From contig NC_031471.1 in assembly GCF_000006565.2 (NCBI RefSeq), positions 744,001 to 808,000 on the forward strand: 64,000 nt of DNA. Reading direction: 5' to 3'. Source of the DNA: Toxoplasma gondii ME49 (taxonomy: Eukaryota > Apicomplexa > Conoidasida > Eucoccidiorida > Sarcocystidae). Made by a program: the position numbers and the translations under genes. The notes under the pieces are model-generated. The model worked only from the letters and a program-made list of their open reading frames with translations, had not been told where the DNA came from and searched no databases. Shown in pieces: positions 47,194 to 59,053 of this stretch; position 1 is the first letter of the stretch; each line of letters opens with the position of its first letter.

Positions 47194-49004
47194 TCACCGC
47201 CGACGCTTTCGGCTTCGAGCGTCGGAATCTTCTGCGTCTCTCTCTCGCAGCCCACTGGCTTTTCTGTCACCATCAAAGTATCGAGAGTGATGTGGGTACT
47301 CTACAGAGCTGGTTCCCGAAAGGCGACGCTGCTCGTCGTCTCTCGAAAACTGAGACGACCACTGTCTCCCATCTGGAGATAGAGCCGAGCGTCTAGACCA
47401 AGAGTCTCTTGGAGTTTCGTGCTCTGTGTTCCGCGAACGACATCTGCCTGTGGCAGCTCTTTCGTGTCTGCGTTCACTCGAGACGGAACCTCTGTCTCTG
47501 TCAGTTCGACGCCGATCGCGGCCGGGAGAACGCGAGTCTTTCTCTCTGCACTCGGAGTGTCTTCTGTCTCTTTCTCCACCAACACGGTCTTCCCTGCGGG
47601 ACCTTTCTGCCTCTCGGTGTCTTCTGTCTCTTTCTCCACCAAAACGGTCTTCCCTGCGGGACCTCTCTGCCTCTCGGTGTCTTCTGTCTGCGTCTGGCGA
47701 CTCGTACCGACGAGCCTGGACGGCAGCATGCTGGACTGTATCGCCACTCGGCTGCCGTCTCTCCATGCAGAAACCTTCGCGCTTGATTCTCGCATCATAC
47801 ACGTCGCTTCTCGCCTTCCTGTCTCGCCGCTCCCGGCGCTCGGCAGAGTGCAGGCGACGGGGCGACAGCGATAAACTCGAACTCGACGATGAAGACGAGC
47901 TCGACCTCCGACCTGACTTTCTCTTCTTCTCCCGGCGGCGTTTCTCCTTTTTCTTCCTGACTCGCAGTCACACGAACACAAAACTCACCCTGGGATCCTC
48001 ATTTCTTCCTCATCGAGAGAGAGCTGTAGGACAATTTCACAGAAAGGAGACACTTCCCGCACAGCCAGGGTAAATTCGAAGAGCTAACAGAGTTCTGCTC
48101 ACTCGAACAAACACTCCATGCTTCTCGATACCGGCTTCCTATTCGAAAACGGAGACAATTCCAAAGTACAAAACCTCAGTGAGTGCGCGCCGTGTATCCG
48201 TAGATGCCAACAGAGACGATACACCGGTGTGAACGAAGCACGCAGGTCTCCAAAAGAGACACCGATTTCTCTTCACTGACTGACCTGGCGCTCGAGAGTG
48301 GCGCAAGAAAAAAAAGCGCGTCTAGCGTTTGCCATCCTGATTCTTAGGCTACATACGCACATACCGTTCGCTTTTCACATGCCGTGGAAAAGGAAAAAAA
48401 GAGAAACTTGACCTTCCACTTCTTCTGCTGTTCGCCCCTGCGGTCACATGCTTTCCGACACTCTCCCCGCTCCTCACATGCATGCACTAGGATTCCATGT
48501 TACGCGAAGAAGCATCCCAAATAACCGTCATTATCTTTGTTGTGTGAATACGCGGCGTTCGATAAGTCCCTACTGCTAGGATAATTTCCTTTTATCACCT
48601 GAAAGATCACAAGCGACACCCCAGCAGTGTAACATATCCAGTGACTACACTGCGCCCTGAACTTCTCTCTCTTTTCCGACGACATACTTTTTCTCTTTTT
48701 TCTGTTTTTTCCGTTTTGGACGCTCTTCGCTGTCACCGCCCGCCGCCTTCTCTCGCAAGTCTGCACCGTCGCCAAGAGCCTCGCGTTCCTCGTAGGGATT
48801 CCCCACCAACAGATTCTTCGGCTTCTGCCCCCTGACGCATGCACAGGGAAAGAATCGCAACCAACGCCTCGTTGCCGCTTCTGCTGAAAAATGCCGTTCA
48901 CAAAAAATCGTCGTATACACCCGGAAACACGAAAATACATATGTGCGTACACACACATGCATATATATATATATATATCTATATATGTATATCTATATAT
49001 GTAT

Positions 49005-49038
<34 letters not shown>

Positions 49039-49579
49039 CGTTTTTTGTGGTGTGAAAGAGCTGGACAGTAGAAGCAAGGAGGGGGATAGAGACGTACAAG
49101 GCTTCGCCCATTAATTGGTCTTCGAAATGTTTCACTCTCTGCATTTCTTCGTCGAGGTCTCCCGTGGTTCCACCCCGCTGTTTGGTCCACCAGTCGTGCT
49201 TCACGAACTTCCCGCCGCGAGAGTGCAGACCGATCTTGACACTCGCTCCTGAGAAATGCATGGAGATAAAGGAACCGAGACGTAGACTAGTTGAAAGATT
49301 CGGAGAAGAGAGAGAGATCACGACCGAGACGTTTATTGAGCACGGTATTGAAAAAATGAGAGGAATCTGCGCAGAATTCCTTCTCTTTTCAGAAACGCAA
49401 AACGTTGCCACCGTGTCTCACCCGAGAGTCCCGTCCACAGCGTTGGTCCTTTCAGGCAGGCAGACCTCACCTAGATAGTAATCGTAGTCCTGACTTGTTG
49501 TAAGAGAATTCCACTTGAAATCCTCTCTGCCGCCTCTCACCCCCTCTCGAGGAGGACTCTGGCGTATATACACGGCCAT
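47194..49579 (-). CDS. MMTAG2 (C1orf35)-like nuclear RS/RD-rich protein
   Basis: Four exons on the minus strand, 49579-49471, 49248-49098, 48831-48688 and 47956-47194 (phases 1, 2, 2), give 388 residues. The N-terminus matches the conserved MMTAG2 domain: GVRGGREDFKWNSL (14-27) for the family's RGGxRGGxxxFxW, then DYYLGASVKIG for its YLGNS step, then GGKFVKHDWWTK for GRWxKGxDLxWY, then DLDEEMQRVKHFEDQLMGEA, an acidic helix seen in the family. Lys-rich tracts, a run of about ten Ser, and a long Arg/Asp/Ser/Glu tail with tandem repeats follow. The tail suggests nuclear or splicing-speckle location; MMTAG2 function is poorly known. The donor of exon 3 was chosen at GTATGT because it restores the frame and the Lys run. 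Confidence 0.8.
47557..47690 (-). repeat. 60-base coding tandem repeat
   Basis: A unit of exactly 60 bases occurs at 47557-47616 and 47617-47676 with three differences, then a partial third copy starts at 47677. It encodes a 20-residue unit containing RRHREAERSRRED and GGERD in the MMTAG2-like tail. Confidence 0.92.
48959..49039. repeat. TA/TCTATATATG array in MMTAG2-like intron 2
   Basis: TA runs with TATCTATATATGTATA units, about 80 bases, inside intron 48832-49097. Confidence 0.9.
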
Positions 49580-51773
49580 GGTATCACGGAGGCCAGCTCA
49601 GCATTCGCTCTTCTCTCGTCCTGTCTCAGAAAGACGTTCGGTGAATCGCATGCATCGAGTGCCTGGTTGAGTTTGCGAGAAACGCTCTGGATTTCAGTGT
49701 CCGACGACTTTGAGTAAAGTTCACATGAGTTCCGCGGCTAGACGGCCTGCTTCTTTGAAACACAGTTCTTGTTCTGTGTCGGGGCGAGTTTGAACGAGAG
49801 CGGCGTTCCTTGAAATCTCTACGCGAAAAAACGCAGACAGACCTCCTCTCAAGGCCGCTGGCGGAGTCGGACTTCGAAATGACTCTTTGGCCTCCGTTCT
49901 TCAGGTTCGTCCCGCGGTCTTTTGGAGGAAGCCGAGGAGACAGGCGCGGAAGAGACACAGAAGACCGGAGAGCGTCTAGAGAAGGAGGGAGAGAAGTCTC
50001 CGAAGACTCGGGGAACTCTTGGAAAAGACGAATTCAACACATGGCGGGAGAGAAGAAGAAAGGGAAAAAGAAGAAGGCGAGAGGAGAGAAACAGGAAGAG
50101 AATGCGAGAGAATAACAAGGAAGGGGAATGAATGGAGACGGAGAAGGCAGAGGGTATTAAGAACAGTAAAGGAGAAGAGATAAAGACTCGAGATTCCTTT
50201 CTGTCCATGAGAGGAAAAGGCAGAATTTACTTCGCGACGAGAAGGGAGAAGAACAAGTTCCTACGCCTCCTCGTTTTCTGCAGGAAATTCCAAATCTTCT
50301 CGTCGCGCGTTTGCCAAGGAGTCAGAGAACGCGAGAAGTGAACGTTGGAGAAGAAAATTCACAGACCCGGTCAAAACACGAGGATGAGCAGCCACAGAGG
50401 CACAGCAGAAGAAAACAACGGAGAAACATCGGAGAAAGACCTCGACAAATACACAACCTTTGCCATAGAGAGAACACAGATAGATGGACCTGGATGTGAG
50501 TCTTGTCTGAAAGAGCGTCTTTCTGCTCATTGCAGCGGAGAAGATCACCTTTTCCAGGTGTGCTGCTTCCTAGCAAATGGCCATTTGTCACGGAAAAGGA
50601 AAAAGTTGGAAAACGTACGCTTGTTTGCTTCAGAGAGTCGCAGAGAGACACTTGCGATTTGCCACCGCTGCATGCGCCTTGACGCGTGATGGCTCTGCGA
50701 GTCTTGAAGCCGCGCATGCGCGTCGAGAGTCACCTTTTTCGACTGTTGTGCACCTGAACAACGCGAAAAGACTTTCCTTTTCCTTCCATACTCAACAACA
50801 ATCTGTTGCCTTCCGACTGCGAGGACAGGGGAAACGCAGACCCCCTCCTGTGGGCGTCGTCTTGCGTCGCTTGTTGGCCTTGACAACTCTCGTTTCTCAA
50901 GTGTCTTGTCCTCTCGCCTCTCGTTTTTCACTCTCAAGACTCCTTCTTTTTTCCAGAGCCACAGCTGTCAGCGCCGGATTCTGCTGACCAGGCGTCGTGA
51001 ACCGCTTCTCTTCACTTCGCTTTCTCCCCAAGTCTTCCTTTCGTTTTCCTCCCGCCCTCCCCTCTATGTCGTATGAACGCCGCTGACGACGAAGCGACAC
51101 TAGAGATATACACATTCACACATTCATATATTTATATACATATATATATATATATATACATATTCATATGCATATTCAACTGTCTGTCGATGTACATAAT
51201 AGATATATGTTTGTGTCTCTCTGTCTACATCTCCACAACTGTTTGGCTGTATGCATGCGTGTATGGGTGTCTCTCTGTGTGTACTCCTCTAAATAGATGC
51301 CTCTGATCGGATAAATACGACTTTTTGACACAGCTGTGCGCGGGCGTATGCGCGCATTCTGCAGAGGGCCTTCTTTTTTCGCGACCTGCATGGAGAGGCC
51401 GGTCTCGGCGGGAGGACACTCTCGAAAAACAGTCGCCCGTATTCCTCCAGGGACTCTTAAACAACGTTTTCCAGGGAACTCGACGAAGGTTTGAGGAGAC
51501 CAAGACAAGTTCAACCGCACTGCTGCTGCGGGGAGCAAGCGAACGCCAGGAACTCGGTGTTCTGGAACACCGACAGCAGACAACAAACCTCTTCGCATTT
51601 GCTGAGACATCCGATGTCTCCGTAAATCTTCTTCTCTTACAGGTCGATGGGGACATCGCCTCACGAGGGGTGTACGTACACTTGAAGCCATCCAGGAACC
51701 AGATAAGAAGTGAAGGCGCGGCTGTATGTACACTTGAATCTTCATGTAGACTTATATCGGGGCGTTTGCCCGG
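49580..51773. other. Divergent spacer between MMTAG2-like and SET genes
   Basis: Both promoters should lie here. 49920-50250 is a plus-strand purine tract with GAGAAGAAGAAAGGG runs, i.e. pyrimidine-rich for the minus gene, though far from its start. A TA array lies at 51121-51165. No gene supported. Confidence 0.45.
51121..51165. repeat. TA/TACATA array
   Basis: Short TA-rich simple sequence in a spacer. Confidence 0.8.
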
Positions 51774-54700
51774 ATGTGGAGACGAAGAGATCCGATGGCT
51801 CTTCGAAACGCCTTGCGCCTTTCCTTTTTTCTCCTCGTCCTTCTGTTTCCCAGTCAGGTTGTCGCTTCACACATTCATCGTTCTGTGACACTCACTGCCC
51901 GCCCCTCCTCTTTTCTGTCCTCGTTTTCTCTCGCCACAGCCTCCTGGTTGCCCTCTTATTCTTCACATTCTTCTCCACCGCCTGCCTCTTGGGTCTCCTC
52001 ACCCTCTTTTGCCTCTACTGCCTCTTTGCCTGCAATTTCACCTCGTCCACGTTCGTCTTTCTCTTCTTCTCGAGTTTCTTCTTTCTCTTCTTCTCACGAC
52101 CGCGCTGGGCGTACATGTCTTCGCTTCTGCGCCTCTGCCGCTTCGTCGCGTTTCGGGCGTCCCTCTGCAGAGTCACTTGTCTCTCTTCTCTCTGTCCTTC
52201 TCCATTCGCCTGCGGCTCTCCAGACTCGAAACCAACACCAGTCGAGAGACTCTCGTCAGCAGTGTTTCTCTCAGCCGCGAACCCCACAGAACTGCCGGTC
52301 CTCCCCCCGCCTCGCTGAGCTCTCGACAGCTGTGCATGCATCGCCGCATGCATCGCCGCAGACCTCAGCGCATCAATGTCGGCAGCTTGAGAATGAGAGC
52401 GAGGCGTTTGGTCGCCTCGTCTGTCTCTTGCGCGAGGCGGGCGCATTTATTGCGGACGAGAGCCTTGCGCTCGGTCCGAGCAGCGTTTTCGACTTTCGCG
52501 ACTCTTCCTTCGTCTCCGCGGAGAGAGGTGGAAGTTTCCCTGCAGCAGCTCAGCAGCCGGAGAAAGCGCTCACGCCGAGGGACGCGACGGAACAAAACTC
52601 GCAACTTAGAGGTCTCTTTGCGCGCCGCCATTTCCACAGGGGAGAGGTGATTGCGGCGATTCCGCGCCGCCTCCACTTCTCCGAAAAGAACGTCCTCGCT
52701 TGGCTGGCACAGAGAGAAGAAGCACCGTCTGTCGGGGTACGAAAGGAACGAGAGGAGAGAGGGCCTTCCAGCGCTTCGGTCCTGAACTCGCGAAGAGAAG
52801 GAGACGGCAGTCCTTTCCTCAGCTCCTTTTCAGATCTCTCTCTAGAGAAAGGGCGGTGTCCAGACAGTCGGTCAGAGGGAGCGGAAGCGAGTCCTCGGAC
52901 TGCGTTTCACCCGGGTGCTTCGCGGAACTCACAGGATGAAAAGGACAGAAACAAAACATTTCTGTTTAACTTCTTCAACGACCTTCTAGACTCAGATTCG
53001 CTCGTGGACGACCCGCAAATGCGCCTCGCTGTCGTTCTCCTCTTCTTTCGCTTCCTGGCTCCCTCGTCATCTACTGCCTGGGCTCCGTCATTGTCTACGT
53101 CGACATCTCCTGCTTCATCGTTTTTTGTATCTCCTCCTCCTTCCCTGTCTCCGGGTGTCTGTTCCTCGGCTTCAGAGACAGAGAGAGGTGACACTGGCGC
53201 CGCAGATTCGCTTTCGCAGATCTGGCGGCTGTTTGTGTCTCTTTGCCCTCGAGATCTTCGTCACCTGCTGCCTCTCTGGGAGTTGACGGCCCTCCGAACG
53301 CTCGAACACCGGATTGTGAACGTTGTTCTCAAACGGCTGTACTCTTACCAGTGCGTCGCTGACGCCGTCGATCGCATCCTCTCTTCTCCTGCTTCACCTC
53401 CTCCTCCTCATGGAGTTTCGCCGAAGGAAGACATGATTTGGGGACGACAGGAGATTCGTTCTCGCCTCAAAGAGAGTTTCGACGTCGAGCAACTCAAGTG
53501 GGCTGCCTGTGTCGTTTCTTCGCGGAGCTTTCGAGTGGGCGGCGAGACTTCTCTCGTTCCTCTTCTCGACTTTCTGAACTGTGGAGGACGAGGCGACGCG
53601 GCCGCGAACGCGAAGGTGACGAGACGGGAAAAAAAACATGTTTTTCAAAGGACCGAAAAGACAAGCGGTGCCACTGAGGACCAAGCGTTTTCGGAAGAAG
53701 ACGTTAGCATCATTGCAGCGAGAGACATTCGCGCCGGAGAAGAAATCCTGATTTCCTACGGCGAGGACAACGACAAACGCCTGCTAAACTACGGCTTCTT
53801 CGATGCTTCGCCTCGGTAAAAATACGCAACTGCCCCTGTGTTCAGACTCTCCGCGAACAGACATGTGAGGTCGGTCGCGTGAGTGCAAATATGCATTTAA
53901 ACTTGTACCTGTGGATGTCTCTCTATGTCTGCCTATGTCTGCCTATGTCTGTGTCTGTATAATTGATCTATGTATTCGTGTGTCAGTCTATCTGCGTCGA
54001 CGTCTGTCTCTGTCTCTGTCTATCTCTTTGTCTTCCGATGCGACGGCGTCGACAGGCGTTTCGGAGAAGTGATGCTTCCAGTCTCCAAATACGTCTGCGC
54101 GCATGCAGTTGGCTTCGAGCGACGCCTCCGTTTGAGGATTCTGCACCTGCCGGACTTGCGTCTCCGGCGTCGTTTCTTTCGTGCGTTTTCAGCGAGGAGA
54201 AGACAACTCTGTTCTTTTCTGCCGCTCTCGTGAGGGCAGCTCTGGCTGCAACAGACGTCCCTGACTTGCTGCTGCTCTCCGGTTTTGGGGGCCTTCCGCC
54301 TCGCCAGTCTGCAGCTCTGAAGAAACTTCAGTTGATTCCAAATCCAGCGCGTCCAGCTGCGTCGCCGTTCTCTCCTCTCGTAACCGTCTTCGCGGCAGAG
54401 CCTCTCGTCGAGGGCAGACTCTTGGCGGCTGCGAGGGTGAGACGGAGAGGGGAAAGGATTTTTTCAGAGAAGCTGCGGACAAGGAAAGGCGGTTTCGGTC
54501 TCTAGTGAGAGAGTGCCAGCTCTCCCGGTCCAGGGAGCAACCTGCGAATGTCCTACGACTTGACAGCCGCGCTCAGCGGAGAGATAAAGAGAAGCAGAAA
54601 GAGGGAAAGAGGGAGAGACAAAGAGAGAGAAAGAATGGTGGAAAGAAGAGAGAGACGAGAGAGGAACAGCGAAGTAGAGAGGAGACGAAAGAAATGGCTG

Positions 54701-55739
54701 CAGTGCGTCAGAGGTTGCGGCATTGCACAAAGAATCAATTACTGAGAGCAAAGAAATTCAAATAAACAAAGGATGTCCCAGTGAAACAAGAATGCGTCTT
54801 TGTGGGGTGTAGGTTCTGATGCTGGACGAGGACTCTCTTGGAAACGATGAGATCGACGTCGAGAAGGCAGCGTCTTGGAATACGCCGTTCTCTGCAGACA
54901 ACGAGGTAGGCTTGTCGACTTTCAGAGCCGGAAGATAGTAGTGAAGAGCATGCACTCGCAATTATCACTGCGGGGCTCTTGTCAGGGGACAGCTGAGACG
55001 TTTGCTCGACTTCGCCGGAATCCGCGCAGGCTGAAACGGACTCAGAAGACCTTTCCCGGTGTCTCTGCGTCTTCTATCTTCTTTCGGTTCTCTTGCTGCT
55101 GCCTTCGCTCTACCTCCCTTATTGTTCATGTCCGTCGAGCTCATTCGTAATCCTCATCTCCCTTCTTGCTTTCCTCTCCTTTCTTAACTGTCCTTCGCTT
55201 CGTGTCTCCTCGTCCATCTGCCTCTTTTGTCTCCGTCCTCTGTACCGATTGTTTCTGTCTGTGGTCTTTGAATCTTTTCGTTGACCTTTCTTTGTCTTTT
55301 TTTGTGTTCTCCTCGCGTGCCATTCCTCGGATTCGGAAACACCACGCTCGAATCATTCGCAGCTGGTTTTCTCTCCCTCTTTGTGCGTTTCCTCCTGTTT
55401 GCGGCTGCTTCTCTGCAGAGGCGCGCATGCACTTTCCTCGTCAGTTTGCTGAGACACGACCATCACCGGTCGCACTCGTCGTCTTTAGAGGAAGACGCTG
55501 AAATTCTGAAGACTCGAAGATTTCCAACAGGGGAAGTGGAGTTCGGAAAGGCACCCTTCGAGCCTTTGACGGCCAGTCGCGAGGTTGCGCTCAGATTTCG
55601 CATGCATCGGAAACGCGTTTTGCGAGAGGCCATCGCGCGCTTGCAAATCCGGTGCCAGTCCATCCGAGAAGACTCTCTGGAAATGGAGCAAGGAACACAG
55701 GGACAAAGTCGCAGCACACAATACATGTCTTCCCTTTGA
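51774..55739 (+). CDS. SET-domain methyltransferase, Rubisco-LSMT/SETD3 type, with secretory-type leader
   Basis: Predicted protein-lysine (or histidine) methyltransferase. Exons 51774-53815, 54082-54436, 54813-54905 and 55419-55739 (phases 2, 0, 0) give 936 residues. The N-terminus (MALRNALRLSFFLLVLLFPS from Met8) is a strong hydrophobic signal, followed by about 170 Ser/Arg/Pro-rich residues with few acids. SET parts: FARRHFHRGEVIAAIPR (about 283-299), LAVVLLFFRFL, LKWAACVVSSRSFRVGG (about 574-590), VPLLDFLNCGG (about 594-604), then IAARDIRAGEEILISYG (about 645-661) and LLNYGF. The family's NH motif reads NC. Exons 2-4 carry the C-terminal substrate-binding region with LEEDAEIL. The split SET with long inserts matches this class. 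Met1 (MWRRRDP) and Met8 are both possible starts; Met8 gives the better leader. Confidence 0.82.
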
Positions 55740-56601
55740 AAAAGTACCCCCTTCGTGGTTAAATATCGCTTTGTGTCGCAACATGCATGCATGTCTCTGG
55801 CGGCGTCTCTCTGTCTCTCTCTCAGTCGCCATTTCTACCTAGTTGATCTATTTCTCTCTATGTCAATGTCAACCTAAGCTCTCGACCTATGTCTCCCTAC
55901 CTTTTTATATCTGTTCACCTAGGTAAAAACCATAGTTGTCTATTTATCTACTTTCACGTATGCATATATCCATATATAGGTATATATTTATACACCCATA
56001 TATATATATATATATATATATATGTGTAAATGCAGGCCGCCAAAGGCGAACGCAAAGGTTGCTGAGTTCCCTTTCATGGCAGTGAGGCTTGCGGTGTCTT
56101 CCTCTTTTGAGATGGAAGAAAGACGTTGAGAAGCATGCTTTCATGCGATGGGTGAGGCAGAAAAGACCGCCAGTTTGTTCGCAGTCCCAGACAGGGGAAA
56201 GACATGCAGTGCCAATGGTGTTTTCTGAGATTCGACACTGAAGGGAGAAAACAGGACATTTCCTCTTTCAGAGAAACGCGCGACTCTCAAGCAACGGCTG
56301 CTCGATCGCGAATCCACTCTGCAGGACTCTGTATTTCCATTCGACCAAATCCGTAATTTTAGACGTGACTACTTTTTAAAAATTGCGGTTTACACTGTGG
56401 GCTCTCCCACAACTCAAAGAGAAGCGACTGGACTGCATGCAGTCGGAAAATATTTCTTTTTGCGTTGGGCCGCCACACGCACACGAGTGCCAAAACCTGT
56501 TCCTCGCACGCTCTCGAAATGCTTTCAGTCGCTTCCATAAATCGATAAAGAGCATACCCCTAGCTCGTATATGCACAAATGGCAATATACATACATATAT
56601 G

Positions 56602-56638
<37 letters not shown>

Positions 56639-59053
56639 CTGTGTCTCTGGGTGCAGATGTAACTGTACCTACACCTCTACGAACTTATCTTTATATAGAA
56701 GTGCTTTTTTGGTATAAATGTACAGCGAACATGTCGCGAATGCGCCAGCATAGTGACGAGGGAGTTTTTGACGCGTTAAACTTTCCATATTTCTCGCACT
56801 CTGGTGTGTTGTCCTGTGCATGCATCGGTTGCCCGTGAATTTGAGGGTTCAGGCCTTTCTACGTCCTTGATCCGTGAGCACGCTGAGCAGACAGCGAATG
56901 CAGTCGTTTATCTGACAGGGATCTTACGAAAAGCGCAAGGCTAGTGAGGTGAATCGGCGATCTTTGCCGGAGCACCGAGGCACTGAACCCTACAAGGAGC
57001 GACCACAGCCTCTGTGAAGAAAGCTGGCACTGGAAACGCAAAGATCACCGCAATGCTGTATGCGAAGGCTCTGCGGAATCCCCCGAGCGTCAAAAGGGAA
57101 GTATAGCGTCTCGTTTCCTTCTGGGTGGTACTTTACGTCGTCCAAAATATCTTTCAAATCCTACGGGAACACACAGGCCTGCAGAACGCACTGGCGTTCC
57201 TTCTTCGAATCGCAGTCTCCTTCTCGCGTGCTGTGGCTCGGGAGCCACTACCATTCGCTCCTTTATGTGTCAGTTTCCACTTTAGTCCCTTCCGCAAAAA
57301 AGCAACTGTCTCTGCTCTCCGGATCTGACGAAACACATTCTACGCTTCTTTCGCGCCGCGTCGGTCTGTCCAGGAGCGCGGGGATGCATCTCGCAAAGAC
57401 TGAGGAGCTCTGGAAGTAACCTGTTAAACATTCATCTAGTCGAGTTGACGTCCGCAGTGCTACACAAGAGAAGATTTTTCAGATCCTCGTTTCAAAAAAT
57501 GGCCACTGGTTTCCTCTCACACCGCCAAGAAATCCCCCTAGACGAGTCCCCCCCCCCTTACATTCATGTATGCATATATACACACATGTACATATACAAT
57601 CATATATATATATATATATGTAACTATACATGGAAACAGGACCTTCGTTTTCACTGCTTTCAACGTGGATGTACACTTCAGCTGTGGAGAAGCGAGCGTG
57701 CCTTGACGAGAATGAGGCCGTTTTTTCAAGGCTCCGTCTTGTCGTTAGACTAAATCCTTGATGCAGGGCCGCCCATTTTTCAGAGATGTGGAGGTCGAGA
57801 GGAGTCTGCAGACTTGCGTCATGACACACACAAATGTTTATAGTTCTTATTGACTGTTTGCCTGCATCCGAGCATATCTAGAAAATCATACAGTTGCTCG
57901 AATCGCTGTTTGCATGTCTATCTTTGCGTGCATGTGAAATACTGCGCGAGAGCTGAACTTCTGCACATGAGTGAAACACCAAAAGATCGACGAACATCGC
58001 TTGCAGAAGTTTATGCATGTTTTGCGTCGACTTCAATGTCTAATTTTCGATAGATTTATTTTCACTTTTGAATATCACTGACTTGTCAATCTGTGCTGTG
58101 CTGCCTCTGTGGGGTGTTCTGGGCCGCGGGTGATTTGTGCATGCGCGTTTCTTTTTTCAGAGACTCGAGGCCAGAAGAGACATGCAAACTTGTCGCAAAA
58201 GAACCTTCTCTCCCATCGACTTTCGACTTGATCTTTTCTCAGCGTAACCAACCGGAAGAAAAGAAGGAGAGCGCTCGAGTTTTGCAACTCAGAGGCCAAT
58301 GCGCGAGTCTGTTGTTTTCGAGGAGACTGACGGCCTCGGCTCTCGTTTTCTAAGGGAAAGAGGAACTCGTCCTGTCTCTCTTTTCTTCCGTGCTGCCTTT
58401 CTCTCAGGAACCAGCGCGGTCGTCGGTTTCTGCTCTCCTTTAGAGAAAAACAGGTTCTTTGTCTTTTCGTAGAGTCTCCGCTGTCGCTGCCCAGCACCCG
58501 TGTCTCGCGTTTCACAGTTCCTTCCCAAAGACGAACCTAAGTTTCCTTCTTCAGTCTCGCTGCATGCGTCTTCGGAGTGCTCAACTTCTCTTCGATGCTT
58601 CCAAACAGGGCAGGTTTTTTTCGCTTCCTTACACGCAGGTCGTCCCCGCCCGCAAGGCCGACCTTGTTGGCTAGTGGGGAGCCTGAATCTTCAGATGTTG
58701 CAAAAAATGGAAGAACTCCCTCTTACGTCTGGTAGCGAAATTGGATTGCCGTTTTTTTTCGGAAAGCATGAACGAGGCTGAAGCACGGGCGACGTTTCTT
58801 CTGCTTTTTGGGGTGCTTTTTTACGCGGACTAGACTCGCCCCTTTCCAGGCTTTTAACAGCGGTCACCGCTGGAAAGGGAGACACTTGGTTTTCTGTCGC
58901 AAAGAATTCTTTTTCTCGCTCACTCGAACGGCATCTCACTCTTTCTCACTCTTCGCTTCGCCTGAAGACTGCCGGCCTTTCTCTTTCTTCTTCCTCTTCT
59001 TCCCCCCTTCCGTTTTTCTCCCTTCTCCTCGCTTCTGTTGCCTCTCCTTTGCA
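55740..59053. other. Spacer between SET and NOC4 genes
   Basis: No gene supported in 3.3 kb. TA arrays lie at 55975-56025, 56596-56640 and 57596-57621. 58900-59050 is pyrimidine-rich and is probably the NOC4 5' UTR; the same frame stays open back to 58808 but shows only Phe/Ser-rich sequence. Confidence 0.5.
55975..56640. repeat. Two TA arrays in the SET-NOC4 spacer
   Basis: TA-rich simple sequence at about 55975-56025 and 56596-56640, with ordinary sequence between. Confidence 0.8.
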
